A stretch of 64,000 nucleotides of DNA from Acidobacteriota bacterium. GTDB lineage: Bacteria > Acidobacteriota > Terriglobia > Acidiferrales > UBA7541. Location: the NCBI GenBank assembly GCA_023481105.1, contig JAMCWK010000150.1, positions 22,791 to 86,790 of the forward strand, written 5' to 3'. Made by a program: the position numbers and the translations under genes. This document shows, one piece after another, positions 28,101 to 37,211 of this stretch; the stretch's first letter is position 1, and every line of letters begins with the position of its first letter. The notes under the pieces were generated by a model. That model was given only the letters and a program-made list of their open reading frames with translations. It was not told the DNA's origin and searched no databases.

Positions 28101-31100
28101 CTCGTGACCGTGGGCGCGGGATTGAACGTGTAGCCGCTGAAAAGCGTACCGCTTTGCGGGCCCGGGTTGGTCACTACGACATTGACAGTGCCCGCCGCAT
28201 GCGCTGGGGTGACTGCGGTGATCGAAATCGCGCTGACAACGATTACGCCGGTGGCGGGAGTGCCGCCGACAGTTACGGTCGCGCCCGCCTGGAAATTTGC
28301 TCCGGCGATGGTAATTGGGGCGCCGCCGGATGCCGGGCCGGAAGTGGGATTCACGCTGGTGATGCTGGGAGCAGGCGGCTGCGCGTACGTGAATGCCAAC
28401 GGCAAGGTGCCCGATTGCGTGCTCGGATTGGTAACGGTGACACTGACAGCGCCCGCCGCGCCCGCCGGAGAAACAGCCGTGAGTGACGTCGCGCTGTTGA
28501 AGACCACTCCGGTCGCTGGATTGGCACCGAAGGTGACTGTCGCACCAGCAACAAAATTCGCTCCAGTAATGGTGACTGTAGTGCCGCCAGCGACTGGCCC
28601 CGACGAAGGCGTCACGCTGCTGACCACGGGCGCGGCCGTGTAAGTGAAGCCGCTTGCCAGCGTGTCTGTCTGGGTGTCGGTGTTCGTCACAATCACGTTG
28701 ACCGCACCAGCGCCGCCCGCCGGAGATGTCGCCAGAATCGAAGTCGCACTGCTGACCACAACTCCCGTTGCTGCGGTTGCCCCGAACGTGACGGTTGCAC
28801 CTGCGCGGAATCCGGTGCCGGTAATAAGCACCGCCGTGCCGCCACCTGTGGGGCCGGATGTCGGAGAAACGCTGGTCACAGTCGGCGCTGGATTGTAGGT
28901 GAACGCGCCTGCGAGTACGCCCCGCTGGCCATCCGTGTTGATCACTGTCACGCTGAAAGAACCAGCGACGCCGGCAGGGGTGACGGCTGTGATGGATGTC
29001 GCGCTATTGAAAACTACGCCGGAGGCCAGGTTGGCACCGACCCGCACAACTGGGGCCGCCATAAAGTTGGTGCCGGTGATCGTGATGGATGTGCCGCCGG
29101 CCAGTGGACCGTTGTTGGGGGTCACATTGGTTACAGTAGGCGCAGCATTGAACGTGTATCCACTCACCAGCGTGCCGGTCTGCGCATCGGGGTTGGTCAC
29201 GACCACGTTGACTGCGCCTGCCGCGTGTGCCGGCGTGACGGCCTGAATCGTGGTGGCGTTGACTACGGTGACATTGGGCGATGCGCTGCCGCCGAACGTG
29301 ACCGTTGCATTGGCCACGAAGTTCGTTCCGGTAATCGTGACCAGCGTGCCGCCTGCGGCTCTGCCGTTTGTCGGATTCACGCTGGTAACAGTGGGTGCAG
29401 GCGGTGTGTATGAAAAGCCCAGAGCCAGTGAACCGGACTGCGAGCTCGGGTTGGTCACCGTGACCGTGACCGAACCCGCTGCCCCGGCGGGAGTCACCGC
29501 CGTGATTGAAGTGGCGCTGTTCACCACCACACCCGTGCCGGCATTCAACCCAAAGTCCACGGTGGCCCCGACGACAAAGTTCGCGCCAGTAATCGTCACC
29601 GTGGTGCCACCGGCCGTGGGTCCCGAAGACGGTGAAACGCTGCTCACCACCGGCGCGGCCGTATACGTGAAGCCACCGGCTAGTGTGCCCACCTGATTGT
29701 CTGTATTCGTAACGTTGACATTGACTGCGCCGGCTGCGCCTGCTGGAGACGTAGCTAAAATCGAAGTCGAGCTGCTGACGGTGACGGCCGTGGCTGCCGT
29801 GGCGCCGAATGTAACTGTCGCGCCGGGCAAAAATCCGGTGCCGGAAATCTGCACCACAGTGCCACCACCGGTCGGGCCGGAGGTCGGCGAAACGCTGATG
29901 ACCGTGGGTGCCGGATTATAGGTGAAACCGCCGGCAAGAGTGCCCAACTGGCTGTCCGTATTGATGACGTTTACGTTGGCGGGTCCCGCAGCGCCTGCCG
30001 GAGTGACAGCAGTGATGGAGGTCGCGCTGTTTACAACCACGCCCGCGGCGAAGACACCGCCGATCCGCACGGTTGCACCCGCAAGGAAATTTGTTCCCGT
30101 GATGGTGACTGACGTCCCGCCGGCCAGCGGGCCACTGCTCGGGCTCACGTTGGTCACGGTGGGCGGAGCGTTAAAGGTGAAGCCGTTGGTCAGCGTGCCG
30201 GTCTGCGCATCGGGATTGGTGACGACGACGTTCACTGCGCCCGCGGCGTGTGCGGGAGTGACCGCCTGAATAGATGTTGCGCTCACCACCGTGACATTGG
30301 GCGAGGCTGTGCCGCCAAAAGAGACGGTGGCGTTGGCCTGGAAATCGGTCCCGGCAATGGTGACCAGCGTTCCGCCGCTCGCCGCGCCGGACGTGGGATT
30401 CACGCTGGTGATGCTGGGCGCGGGCGACTGGGAGTACGTGAAGGCCAGCGGCAGCGTGCCGGATTGCGCGCTGGGGTTGGTGACGGTCACGCTCACTGTA
30501 CCGGCAGCGCCAGCCGGCGACACGGCGGTGATGGATGTCGCGCTGTTGAAGACCACGCCGGTGGCCGCGTTGGCTCCGAACGTTACCGTTGCGCCAGAAA
30601 CAAAATTCGCCCCCGTGATCGTGACGGTGGTGCCACCAGCAACCGGGCCTGTCGAAGGCGCAATACTGCTGACAACAGGCGCAGCCGTGTACGCAAATGC
30701 GCCGGCCAGTGTGCCGCTCTGAGTGTCGGGGTTCGTCACGGTCACGCCAACGGCGCCGGCCGCGCCGGCCGGAGAAGTGGCTTGGATCAACGTCGCGCTG
30801 CTGACCGTTACCGACGTGGCTGCTGTGGCGCCGAACTGCACGGTGGCGCCGGCCTGGAAATTGGCGCCAGTAATCACGACCGCCGTGCCGCCCGAGGTTG
30901 GGCCCGTGCCGGGCGAAACGCTGGCGACCGAAGGCGCAGGCAAGAAATCGAATCCGTTGGAAAGCACGCCGGACTGACCATCGGTGTTCGTTACGGTGAC
31001 GTCCACAACGCCCGCGCTGCCGGCTGCGGTGACGGCAGTAATCTGTGTCGCGCTGCTGACGGTAACGTTGGCGGCCGCGAAGGCGCCGAACGAAACCGCA

Positions 31101-32437
31101 GCGCCACTCTGAAAATTCGTGCCGGTGATCACTACGCTGGTTCCACCGGACGCCGGCCCGCTGGTCGGTGCGACGCTAGTGATGGTCGGCGCAGGTCCTA
31201 GGTTAAACGTAAAAGCGCCGGTGAGCGTGCCGCTTTGCCCATCGACATTCGTCACCATCACATCCACCGTGCCGGGTGCATGCGCGGGCGTCGTTGCGAG
31301 AATCTGCGTGGGACTCTGAATCGTAATCGAGGCCGCCGGAACTCCGCCGAAGGAAACTGCCGCTCCGCCTTGGAAGGCGCTTCCAGTGATGGTCACCACT
31401 GTGCCACCAGAGAGCGGGCCGTTGCCCGGGGCCACGCTGCTTACGGCAGGAGGAGGCACGAAATTGAAGGCGTTGATGAACGTTGCGGATTGGTTGTCCG
31501 GGTTGCGGACCACCAAGTCTGTCACGCCTGCCGCATGCGGAGGAGTCGTTACGGTTATTTGCGTGGCGCTGACCACCACAATGTTGGTTGCTGCCACGCT
31601 GCCGAATTGCACCACCGCGCCGGGCGCAAAATTAGTGCCGGTGACCGTTACCGCAGTGCCGCCGCTGGAGGGGCCTGCTCCTGGCGAAACGCTTGCAATC
31701 GTCGGTGCGGGTCCCTGTGTAAAGGTGAATCCGCCAGTCAGCGTCACCGATTGGCTGTCGGGATTGATCACCTGCACATCAACGATTCCTGCTGGCACGC
31801 TGGGCGTCGTCACCTGAAGCTGCACGGGGCTGATAAGCGTCACGCTCGTCGCCGCTGCGCCACCGAACAGAACAGTTGCTCCGGTCTGATAGTTCGAGCC
31901 CGAAAGCATCACCACCGTGCCGCCGCTGGAAGGACCGCTGTTGGGGAGGACCTGGATGAGCGTGGGCGCCGGCGCGGCTAGATAAGTGAACGACGCCAAG
32001 CGCGTGCCCGATTGACCGTCAGGATTGGTGACCCGAACTTCGTAGGTGCCGGGTGCGTTTGGCGCGGTGACCGCTTGAATCGTGGCCCCGTTCGTGACCA
32101 CGACGTTCGTGGCAAGACGGCCGCCGACCAGCACGGTGGCGCCGGTTTGAAAATTCGAGCCCGTAATGGTGATGGTTGTGCCGCCTGACGAATCGCCTGT
32201 GTCGGGCGTCACATTGCTAACGATGGGAGCAGGTACAATCGCCGGCCCGCCGCCGCCGATTGTTGCCCCGGGGCCGCCCGAGGGAGGAGCATTCCCCCCA
32301 TACTCGCCGACAAGCGAGCCACCACCACAACCGGACAGCGCTAGCGCCACCAACAGGACAGTCGCCGTGGCAAGACTAGAACTCGGGGAAGCAACGAACA
32401 GGGCAGCAGCCCGCGTTCTGATACTGCTTAACGTCAC
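25151..32437 (-). CDS. Giant predicted lipoprotein: 20 IPT/TIG repeats + putative-Ig (He_PIG-like) + C-terminal parallel beta-helix
   Basis: GTG start at 32437 gives a signal sequence ending in lipobox LALSGCGGGS; 20 copies of P..G...GGT.VTITGxNFxxGATVxFG counted; track start 32632 is probably too long. Confidence 0.85.
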   Translation of the reverse strand: MTLSSIRTRAAALFVASPSSSLATATVLLVALALSGCGGGSLVGEYGGNAPPSGGPGATIGGGGPAIVPAPIVSNVTPDTGDSSGGTTITITGSNFQTGATVLVGGRLATNVVVTNGATIQAVTAPNAPGTYEVRVTNPDGQSGTRLASFTYLAAPAPTLIQVLPNSGPSSGGTVVMLSGSNYQTGATVLFGGAAATSVTLISPVQLQVTTPSVPAGIVDVQVINPDSQSVTLTGGFTFTQGPAPTIASVSPGAGPSSGGTAVTVTGTNFAPGAVVQFGSVAATNIVVVSATQITVTTPPHAAGVTDLVVRNPDNQSATFINAFNFVPPPAVSSVAPGNGPLSGGTVVTITGSAFQGGAAVSFGGVPAASITIQSPTQILATTPAHAPGTVDVMVTNVDGQSGTLTGAFTFNLGPAPTITSVAPTSGPASGGTSVVITGTNFQSGAAVSFGAFAAANVTVSSATQITAVTAAGSAGVVDVTVTNTDGQSGVLSNGFDFLPAPSVASVSPGTGPTSGGTAVVITGANFQAGATVQFGATAATSVTVSSATLIQATSPAGAAGAVGVTVTNPDTQSGTLAGAFAYTAAPVVSSIAPSTGPVAGGTTVTITGANFVSGATVTFGANAATGVVFNSATSITAVSPAGAAGTVSVTVTNPSAQSGTLPLAFTYSQSPAPSITSVNPTSGAASGGTLVTIAGTDFQANATVSFGGTASPNVTVVSATSIQAVTPAHAAGAVNVVVTNPDAQTGTLTNGFTFNAPPTVTNVSPSSGPLAGGTSVTITGTNFLAGATVRIGGVFAAGVVVNSATSITAVTPAGAAGPANVNVINTDSQLGTLAGGFTYNPAPTVISVSPTSGPTGGGTVVQISGTGFLPGATVTFGATAATAVTVSSSTSILATSPAGAAGAVNVNVTNTDNQVGTLAGGFTYTAAPVVSSVSPSSGPTAGGTTVTITGANFVVGATVDFGLNAGTGVVVNSATSITAVTPAGAAGSVTVTVTNPSSQSGSLALGFSYTPPAPTVTSVNPTNGRAAGGTLVTITGTNFVANATVTFGGSASPNVTVVNATTIQAVTPAHAAGAVNVVVTNPDAQTGTLVSGYTFNAAPTVTNVTPNNGPLAGGTSITITGTNFMAAPVVRVGANLASGVVFNSATSITAVTPAGVAGSFSVTVINTDGQRGVLAGAFTYNPAPTVTSVSPTSGPTGGGTAVLITGTGFRAGATVTFGATAATGVVVSSATSILATSPAGGAGAVNVIVTNTDTQTDTLASGFTYTAAPVVSSVTPSSGPVAGGTTVTITGANFVAGATVTFGANPATGVVFNSATSLTAVSPAGAAGAVSVTVTNPSTQSGTLPLAFTYAQPPAPSITSVNPTSGPASGGAPITIAGANFQAGATVTVGGTPATGVIVVSAISITAVTPAHAAGTVNVVVTNPGPQSGTLFSGYTFNPAPTVTSVVASSGPTSGGTVVIVNGTNFQAGATILFGSTPATGLVLLSATQYQATTPAQAAGAVSVRVTNADGQSGTLASAFTYVAAPAPTVTAVSPGTGPATGGTTIAITGTNFVTGAAVLVGGVAATNVVVLSSTSISADTPSHAAGTVSVQVRNPDGQIGSLPGSFVFVAAPTIGSVLPNSGPTAGGTAITIAGTGFQAGASVIVGGVSATSVVVVSAISITAVTPAGTAGTVAVSVLNPDGQSAVLNGAFSYSSPAPPPTVTSILPINGSQNGGTTVTITGTGFQTGATVLFGVNSATGVVVNSATSITAISPPGTPGAAVGIRVTNPDTQSGVLPGAFAYLTSSVAIATTDLPEGNPLVPYTIGFAATGGAPPYNWTLSAGTLPPGLTLDVTSGFLSGVPTQVGSFSFTILATDKATPTAQTATANFTLDIVPIPTGPNLPQFPLAYVDTTMPVQAGTVRNVTSCSQLQSTINAAALGDTIVITSTLTCPGQFTLPEKTTGSGWIIIRSSAMAVLPPEGTRIDPMLHAPFMPKILGNFVNGRAIVTNQRAHHYRLIGLELSMTTGTAAQAPVLGLDPIPSGAPTVADMPHHIVVDRCYIHGQPTITQRRGIQIGGNHIGIIDSYISEIHEVGADSQAIAGWNFNGPIKIVNNYLEGAGENVLFGGAPGVVAGVVPSDMEIRRNHFSKQLSWRSGHPTYAGIAWGVKNLFEVKHGQRILFEGNLLEYSWIQAQLGYQIVLTPAHELGAVPQARVQDVVIRYNLSRHASSWFNSRFFSPSDPGTGPEFLPDVVCVATQIPVGCLRARRWHVHNNVAEDISGSIWGGEGKLIQVVGPVDEMTFENNTLFHDGSGSTPLLISFGGPGPAANPNRFTQNFVFRNNIALRGTGILGPGTGDGNSTLNFQLAAPFVFLKNVVVAANSTIYPANNFYPVGPMPSNIGFLNFNLGLGGDYRLSATSPYRNAGTNGKDIGARAGAVTTAVTGVQ
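27090..32230 (-). repeat. 20 tandem IPT/TIG-encoding repeats; repeats 7-10 / 11-14 / 15-16 form a higher-order unit of ~1,023-1,026 bp
   Basis: PVVSSxxPSxGPxAGGTTVTITGANF begins repeats 7, 11 and 15; matching 'gcggcc/gcagcc' positions at 28632, 29655 and 30681 are 1023 and 1026 bp apart. Confidence 0.85.
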
Positions 32438-32645
32438 AAGTTCTCCCCAAAGCCGGGGGATGGCACCACAAGCAGCGACTATCCTACCATGCGGCGTCAA
32501 ATGCACGGTTAGGATGTCAAGGATGTTGTTCAAGAATAAACGGTTAGGAAACGGAGTCAAGTGCCAATTCTGGGACGCTTCGCGAACGGTGAGGTAACCG
32601 GGAAGACGAGAACAACAACCACTTCGGCGCAAGTTTTGACCAATG

Positions 32646-33752
32646 CTAGGCGCGTTTTTTTTGCGGCAGGCCGGCTTCCTTGATCTTGTACAGCAGCGCG
32701 CGGTAACTGATTCCCAGTAATTCTGCGGCTCGCTTGCGGTTCCAGCGTGTATTTTTCAGCGCTTCGAGGATCAAGAAGCGCTCCGCCTTCTGACTTGCTT
32801 GCTTGGAATATTTCTTCAGCGAAAAGTCGGTGACGGGTGGCAACTGAAAATTGGCGTCGCCCGCCGCATCCGCGCGGCGTTCCTCGATTTCGTTCAGGAT
32901 GGAGTCCGGCGATTCCAGGATGACATAGCGCTTCAAATAGTTTTCCAATTCGCGGATGTTGCCCGGCCAGTGATGCTGCTGGAACCGCTCCATCAGCGAA
33001 CTGGAGAGCGGCTGCACTTTGCGTTCGAAGCGCTCTCCGTAGCTCTTGAGAAAAAAGTCCACCAGAGTGGGCATGTCTTCCAGACGCCGCCGTAACGGAG
33101 GCATCTGAATGTTCACCACGTTGATGCGGTAGTAGAGGTCCTCGCGGAACCGCCCACTTTCGATCTCCGCCTGAATGTCGCGGTTGGTGATGCACAGGAT
33201 GCGCACGTCGCAGCGCCGCTCTTCCAAATCGCCAATGCGGCTGAAGCAGCCGTCCTGCAACACCTGCAGCAACTTGGCCTGCAACCCGGAATCGATGTCC
33301 GCGATTTCGTCCAGCACCATCGAGCCGCCATTGGCATGTTCGAACTTGCCGGCCCGGCTGGTGTACGCGCCGGTGAAGGAGCCCTTTTCGTAGCCGAAGA
33401 GTTCCGACTCCAGCAGCGAGCCAGGAATCGCCGCGCAGTTCACCTTGATCAGAGGCTGCTCACACCAAGGGGAGATCTGGTGAAGATAGTTGGCCAGGAC
33501 TTCCTTGCCTGTGCCGCTTTCGCCTTCCAGCAGGACCGGCACACGAATGGCCGCCACGCGCTCGACTGTCTGGCGGATGCGCAGCATCTCCTCGGTCTGC
33601 CCGAAAAGTACGGCCGGTCCCAGAGCATTCCTTGATGCCCCGACATCCGAAGTCAGTTGTTGCGCCTTTGCCACGTTAGTTTCAGTCCTTTTGTTGAACT
33701 CTGTTTCAGCATCCGACGCTTGAGATTTGCATCTAAGCGGCCAAGTACTCAC
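32646..33752 (-). CDS. Sigma-54-dependent activator lacking a receiver domain
   Basis: GESGTGKEV Walker A, GSFTGA loop, MVLDEIADI Walker B, RFREDLYYRINVVNIQMPPLR, HTH WNRKRAAELLGISYRALLYKI. Confidence 0.9.
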   Translation of the reverse strand: MSTWPLRCKSQASDAETEFNKRTETNVAKAQQLTSDVGASRNALGPAVLFGQTEEMLRIRQTVERVAAIRVPVLLEGESGTGKEVLANYLHQISPWCEQPLIKVNCAAIPGSLLESELFGYEKGSFTGAYTSRAGKFEHANGGSMVLDEIADIDSGLQAKLLQVLQDGCFSRIGDLEERRCDVRILCITNRDIQAEIESGRFREDLYYRINVVNIQMPPLRRRLEDMPTLVDFFLKSYGERFERKVQPLSSSLMERFQQHHWPGNIRELENYLKRYVILESPDSILNEIEERRADAAGDANFQLPPVTDFSLKKYSKQASQKAERFLILEALKNTRWNRKRAAELLGISYRALLYKIKEAGLPQKKRA

Positions 33753-34042
33753 CTAAGATGGTACCTGCGTAGATTGAATTTAACTCTAATGTGGTCAATA
33801 GCTTGTGTCCATGTAGCTACGATAGTTGTGGTGCCGGAAGCGAGAAGCAATAGGGAAGAGGACTTCTCAGAAGTGAAAATGTTTTCCACCATTGCAGTTA
33901 TGGGCAATCTTGCCAACTTGGTTTCCGTCGGAACGCGGTAACGTGCTTGCGACTTGCACCGTCCAAGTGAACGAGACCGCTGCTGCCTGCCGCTGTGGTC
34001 GAACAATAGAATCGCATCTGGGAACCAGGATGGTGCAGCGCC

Positions 34043-35260
34043 ATGGCTTGGCTTGGCGTGCTGCGCATTGCGGTGCGAACGCTGGGGCGCAATAAGCTGC
34101 GCACGGCTTTGACGCTGCTCGGATTCACCATTGCCATTAGCGCCGTGATTTGCACCGTAGCAATCGGGGAAGGTGGCTCCTGCCTGATCCGCGATCAACT
34201 GGCGATGCTCGGTGACAACCTGGTTTGGGTGGAAGCCGGCAACCGCAACGTCGGCGGTGTGCGCACCGGAAATTTCGGCAGCAACACGCTCACCATGGGT
34301 GACCTGCACGCCATCGTGCAATCCATCCCGTTGATCAAGAACGCCTCGCCGCAGGTGGACTCCCGCGCCCAGGTGGTGTACGGCAATCAGAATTGGAGCA
34401 CCACTTATCGCGGAGTCTCGCCGGAATACCTGGAGATTCGTCTGTGGAAGGTTTCGACGGGCGCGGTGTTCACCCACGAGGATGTGGACAATTTCGCCGG
34501 CGTCTGCCTGCTCGGTCAGACCGTGGCACAAATTCTTTTCGGCGCGGAGGATCCCGTCGGGAAGACCATCCGCGTGAAGAATCTTCCCTGCAAAGTGACG
34601 GGCATCCTGGCGGCGAAGGGAATGTCTGTGACCGGACAAGACCAGGACAACTTCATCCTGATGCCCTACACCACAGTGATGAACAAGTTGAGCGGCGTGC
34701 AACGGCTGGATGACATCATGTGCTCGGTGACTTCGCCGGACGCCGTTCGCCCTACGCGCGAGATGATCATGCGCCTGCTGCGCGAGCGCCATCGCATCCG
34801 CGACGGTGCGCCCGAAGACTTCAACATCCGCACGCCAGACGAGACGCTCAAGATGCAGGAAGACGCCAGCAACACCTTCACCATGATGCTGGCGAGCATC
34901 GCCTCGGTGTCGCTGCTGGTCGGCGGAATTGGCATCATGAACATCATGCTCGTCTCGGTGACGGAACGCACGCGCGAGATCGGTGTGCGCATGGCGGTGG
35001 GTGCGAATCAAGCCGACGTGCAACGCCAGTTCCTGGCGGAGGCTGTGACGTTGAGCATGATTGGCGGCGCGGTCGGCGTGCCCGGGGGAATTCTCAGTTC
35101 CTTCGGAATTTCGTCACTGCTCGGTTGGCCGACGTCCGTCTCCCTGACAGCCATTGGCGTGGCTTTTCTGTTTTCACTCGCAGTGGGAGTTTTTTTCGGT
35201 TTCTACCCAGCCTACAAAGCTTCCCAGCTCGACCCCATCGAAGCCCTGCGCTACGAATAG
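34043..35260 (+). CDS. MacB/FtsX-type ABC transporter permease
   Basis: VRTLGRNKLRTALTLLGFTIAISAVI, large periplasmic MacB-PCD-like domain, VGGIGIMNIMLVSVTERTREIGVRMAVGA, C-terminal PAYKASQLDPIEALRYE. Confidence 0.9.
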   Translation: MAWLGVLRIAVRTLGRNKLRTALTLLGFTIAISAVICTVAIGEGGSCLIRDQLAMLGDNLVWVEAGNRNVGGVRTGNFGSNTLTMGDLHAIVQSIPLIKNASPQVDSRAQVVYGNQNWSTTYRGVSPEYLEIRLWKVSTGAVFTHEDVDNFAGVCLLGQTVAQILFGAEDPVGKTIRVKNLPCKVTGILAAKGMSVTGQDQDNFILMPYTTVMNKLSGVQRLDDIMCSVTSPDAVRPTREMIMRLLRERHRIRDGAPEDFNIRTPDETLKMQEDASNTFTMMLASIASVSLLVGGIGIMNIMLVSVTERTREIGVRMAVGANQADVQRQFLAEAVTLSMIGGAVGVPGGILSSFGISSLLGWPTSVSLTAIGVAFLFSLAVGVFFGFYPAYKASQLDPIEALRYE

Positions 35261-35398
35261 CATTCTGCGTGGGCCAAACGGCCCTTCAGCGCGCATGCGG
35301 AAAGCGTGGGATAAGCCGTAGCCAATGGCTCGCAACTGCTTGGCGCAAGCACGAGGAAATGGTTTGTCGTTCGAAGGCGAATCGGCGGCAGAGACAGC

Positions 35399-36634
35399 TC
35401 AAGAAACGAAGGCACACCCGATGCGCGTGCCGGATTCGTCAGCGGAGTGCACGTAGGTCTTGATCAGGCTGACGCGCACCGGCGGCAGGATCGGCACGTG
35501 CAGCACGGCGTCGAAGTGTTGCGGGGCTTCTTCTCCCGGGTCGAATTGCAAGCCCACTCCGCCATAGCTCAAGTCCAGAACGCGCGCCGTTTTATCGGAG
35601 TTCTCTTGGAGCACGGCGTAGGCGCGCGTGCCGACCATGGAAACGCGCTCCCACTTGCGCCGATCCGCGCCGCTCTTGGCGGCGGCCGCGGGAGACGCCG
35701 CTGCGGCAGCCGCTTTGACCTTCGGCGGAGCCGGCTGGGGCGATTGCGCCGGCGGGGCTTCACGCCCTGCGGAGGTGTCCATGGGAATCACGCGCTGTGG
35801 CACCGCAGCCGGCGCACGGTTGGCATTTTTGAACTGATACAGCCGCTCATCGGCCACGTGGATTAGCGATTCCTTGCTCTCGCCGTCCTCGGGAAAATTG
35901 GAAACACCAAAGTCCAGTGCCAGCGGCGCGTCGATTTTCAGCGGGGCCAAGGCGCTTTCGTAATTCACGCGCAGGCGGCGGCTGAGCGTGGCGGCTTGCT
36001 CCGGATCGCATTGCAACAGCAACAGGGCAAATTCGTCGCCGCCGATGCGGAAGGCGTAGTCGGAGGTGCGCAGCGTTTTGCGCAGCGTGGACGCGGCGAG
36101 TTGCAGGGCCTGGTCGCCTTGCTGGTGTCCGAAGCGGTCATTCACTTCCTTGAATTTGTGCAGGTCCATCATGACCAGCGCCATATGTTGGTTGTAGCGT
36201 TTGGCGCGATTCAATTCTTTGGCGAAATATTCTTCGAAGAGGCGGCGATTGTAGAGGCCGGTGAGCGCGTCGGTGGCAGCGTTCACCTGCAACTTTTTCA
36301 AATCCTCGTACTCCATGAGCACGGGCGTGCGGAGAAAATTCGTGGAGGCCAGCACATCCACAATCGAAGTCTTCAGGGAAACGGGCTTACCAAGGCTCTC
36401 GGAAAGCTCCTGCCGGCGCTGCAGTATCTGATCCCACAGGTCCAGTGTGACGCCTTCGGGCAGTTCCACCTGAGCGATAGACTTGAAGAAGCGCTGCAAG
36501 AACTGGCCGCGGACAGGCCGATCAAGCGCTTGCAAAGTTTCGACCAACAGATCGAGAAAGGAATCCTCTGCTGTCATGGAAACGGGTAACCGAGAAGAAT
36601 CGTAGGCGGCTGCCGATGGGGCCTTTTTATTCAA
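35399..36634 (-). CDS. GGDEF diguanylate cyclase with C-terminal PilZ domain
   Basis: DALTGLYNRR, RTSDYAFRIGGDEFALL (I-site RxxD plus intact GGDEF), then DRRKWERVSM...DLSYGGVGLQF PilZ motifs. Confidence 0.88.
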   Translation of the reverse strand: MNKKAPSAAAYDSSRLPVSMTAEDSFLDLLVETLQALDRPVRGQFLQRFFKSIAQVELPEGVTLDLWDQILQRRQELSESLGKPVSLKTSIVDVLASTNFLRTPVLMEYEDLKKLQVNAATDALTGLYNRRLFEEYFAKELNRAKRYNQHMALVMMDLHKFKEVNDRFGHQQGDQALQLAASTLRKTLRTSDYAFRIGGDEFALLLLQCDPEQAATLSRRLRVNYESALAPLKIDAPLALDFGVSNFPEDGESKESLIHVADERLYQFKNANRAPAAVPQRVIPMDTSAGREAPPAQSPQPAPPKVKAAAAAASPAAAAKSGADRRKWERVSMVGTRAYAVLQENSDKTARVLDLSYGGVGLQFDPGEEAPQHFDAVLHVPILPPVRVSLIKTYVHSADESGTRIGCAFVS

Positions 36635-36887
36635 GAGCTGGTCACGTCCCTTCCAGAGTTACTCATACACCCCGCCGCCACGCTAGGTTGGAGCACGACG
36701 CGTGCCACAATCTGCCCATGTTCCCCCTTCTGGGTTGTGGACTGTAAGTCTCTATGCTGATTGGAGTCAACTGCAGATCTGAGGATTTCTGAAGATTCCC
36801 CAGGGGCAATCCAACTTTTAGAAAAGAAAGCCTCTGCACTTTTTGGGCTTGTTCCTTCTTCAGTACTGGTAACCCTGCCCAACCGGG

Positions 36888-37211
36888 TCACTCCAAAGGG
36901 CGAATGAACTCCACGCCAATCAGGTGGACCTCTCCTGCTGGATAGCTGCGGCGCACCCGCGCTTGGATGGGTCGCGCCATCGCCGAAGCCAATCCAGACG
37001 TCGTTGGAGGCGGAGCGGGGATCGTAAGCGAAATCAAATCGCTCAGCTTCATCGCGCGTTCCACCGCCAAACAAGCGCCTACGGAGCTAATGTCCACCGT
37101 CCGGCTTAAGTCCAGGAAATCGTCTCCGCCGCCATCCACTCCGCGCACAAAGATCGGAATCTGCAAGTGGAGGCGCTGGGAACGTCGACGCTCTGCGGGG
37201 TTAGAGCTCAT
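36888..37211 (-). CDS. Single-domain PilZ protein
   Basis: RRRSQRLHLQIPIFV (RxxxR) and VDISSVGACL (DxSxxG). Confidence 0.8.
   Translation of the reverse strand: MSSNPAERRRSQRLHLQIPIFVRGVDGGGDDFLDLSRTVDISSVGACLAVERAMKLSDLISLTIPAPPPTTSGLASAMARPIQARVRRSYPAGEVHLIGVEFIRPLE

Noticed and set aside
27090-32230. Regularly spaced repeats considered as a CRISPR-like array
   Set aside because: Repeats are ~250 bp, degenerate and in-frame coding (IPT/TIG); not short direct repeats with unique spacers.
27116-32597. Chain of plus-strand ORFs (e.g. 27369-27872, 28167-28643, 30248-31201) antisense to the giant IPT gene
   Set aside because: Mirror-frame artefacts of a repetitive GC-rich coding sequence; they repeat with the IPT period and show no independent protein-family features.
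33749-35023. 424-aa minus-strand ORF
   Set aside because: Antisense to the MacB-like permease; shadow ORF, low-complexity composition.
35271-35284. GGGCCaaacGGCCC hairpin between convergent genes as a terminator
   Set aside because: Short stem without a U-tract; too weak to annotate.
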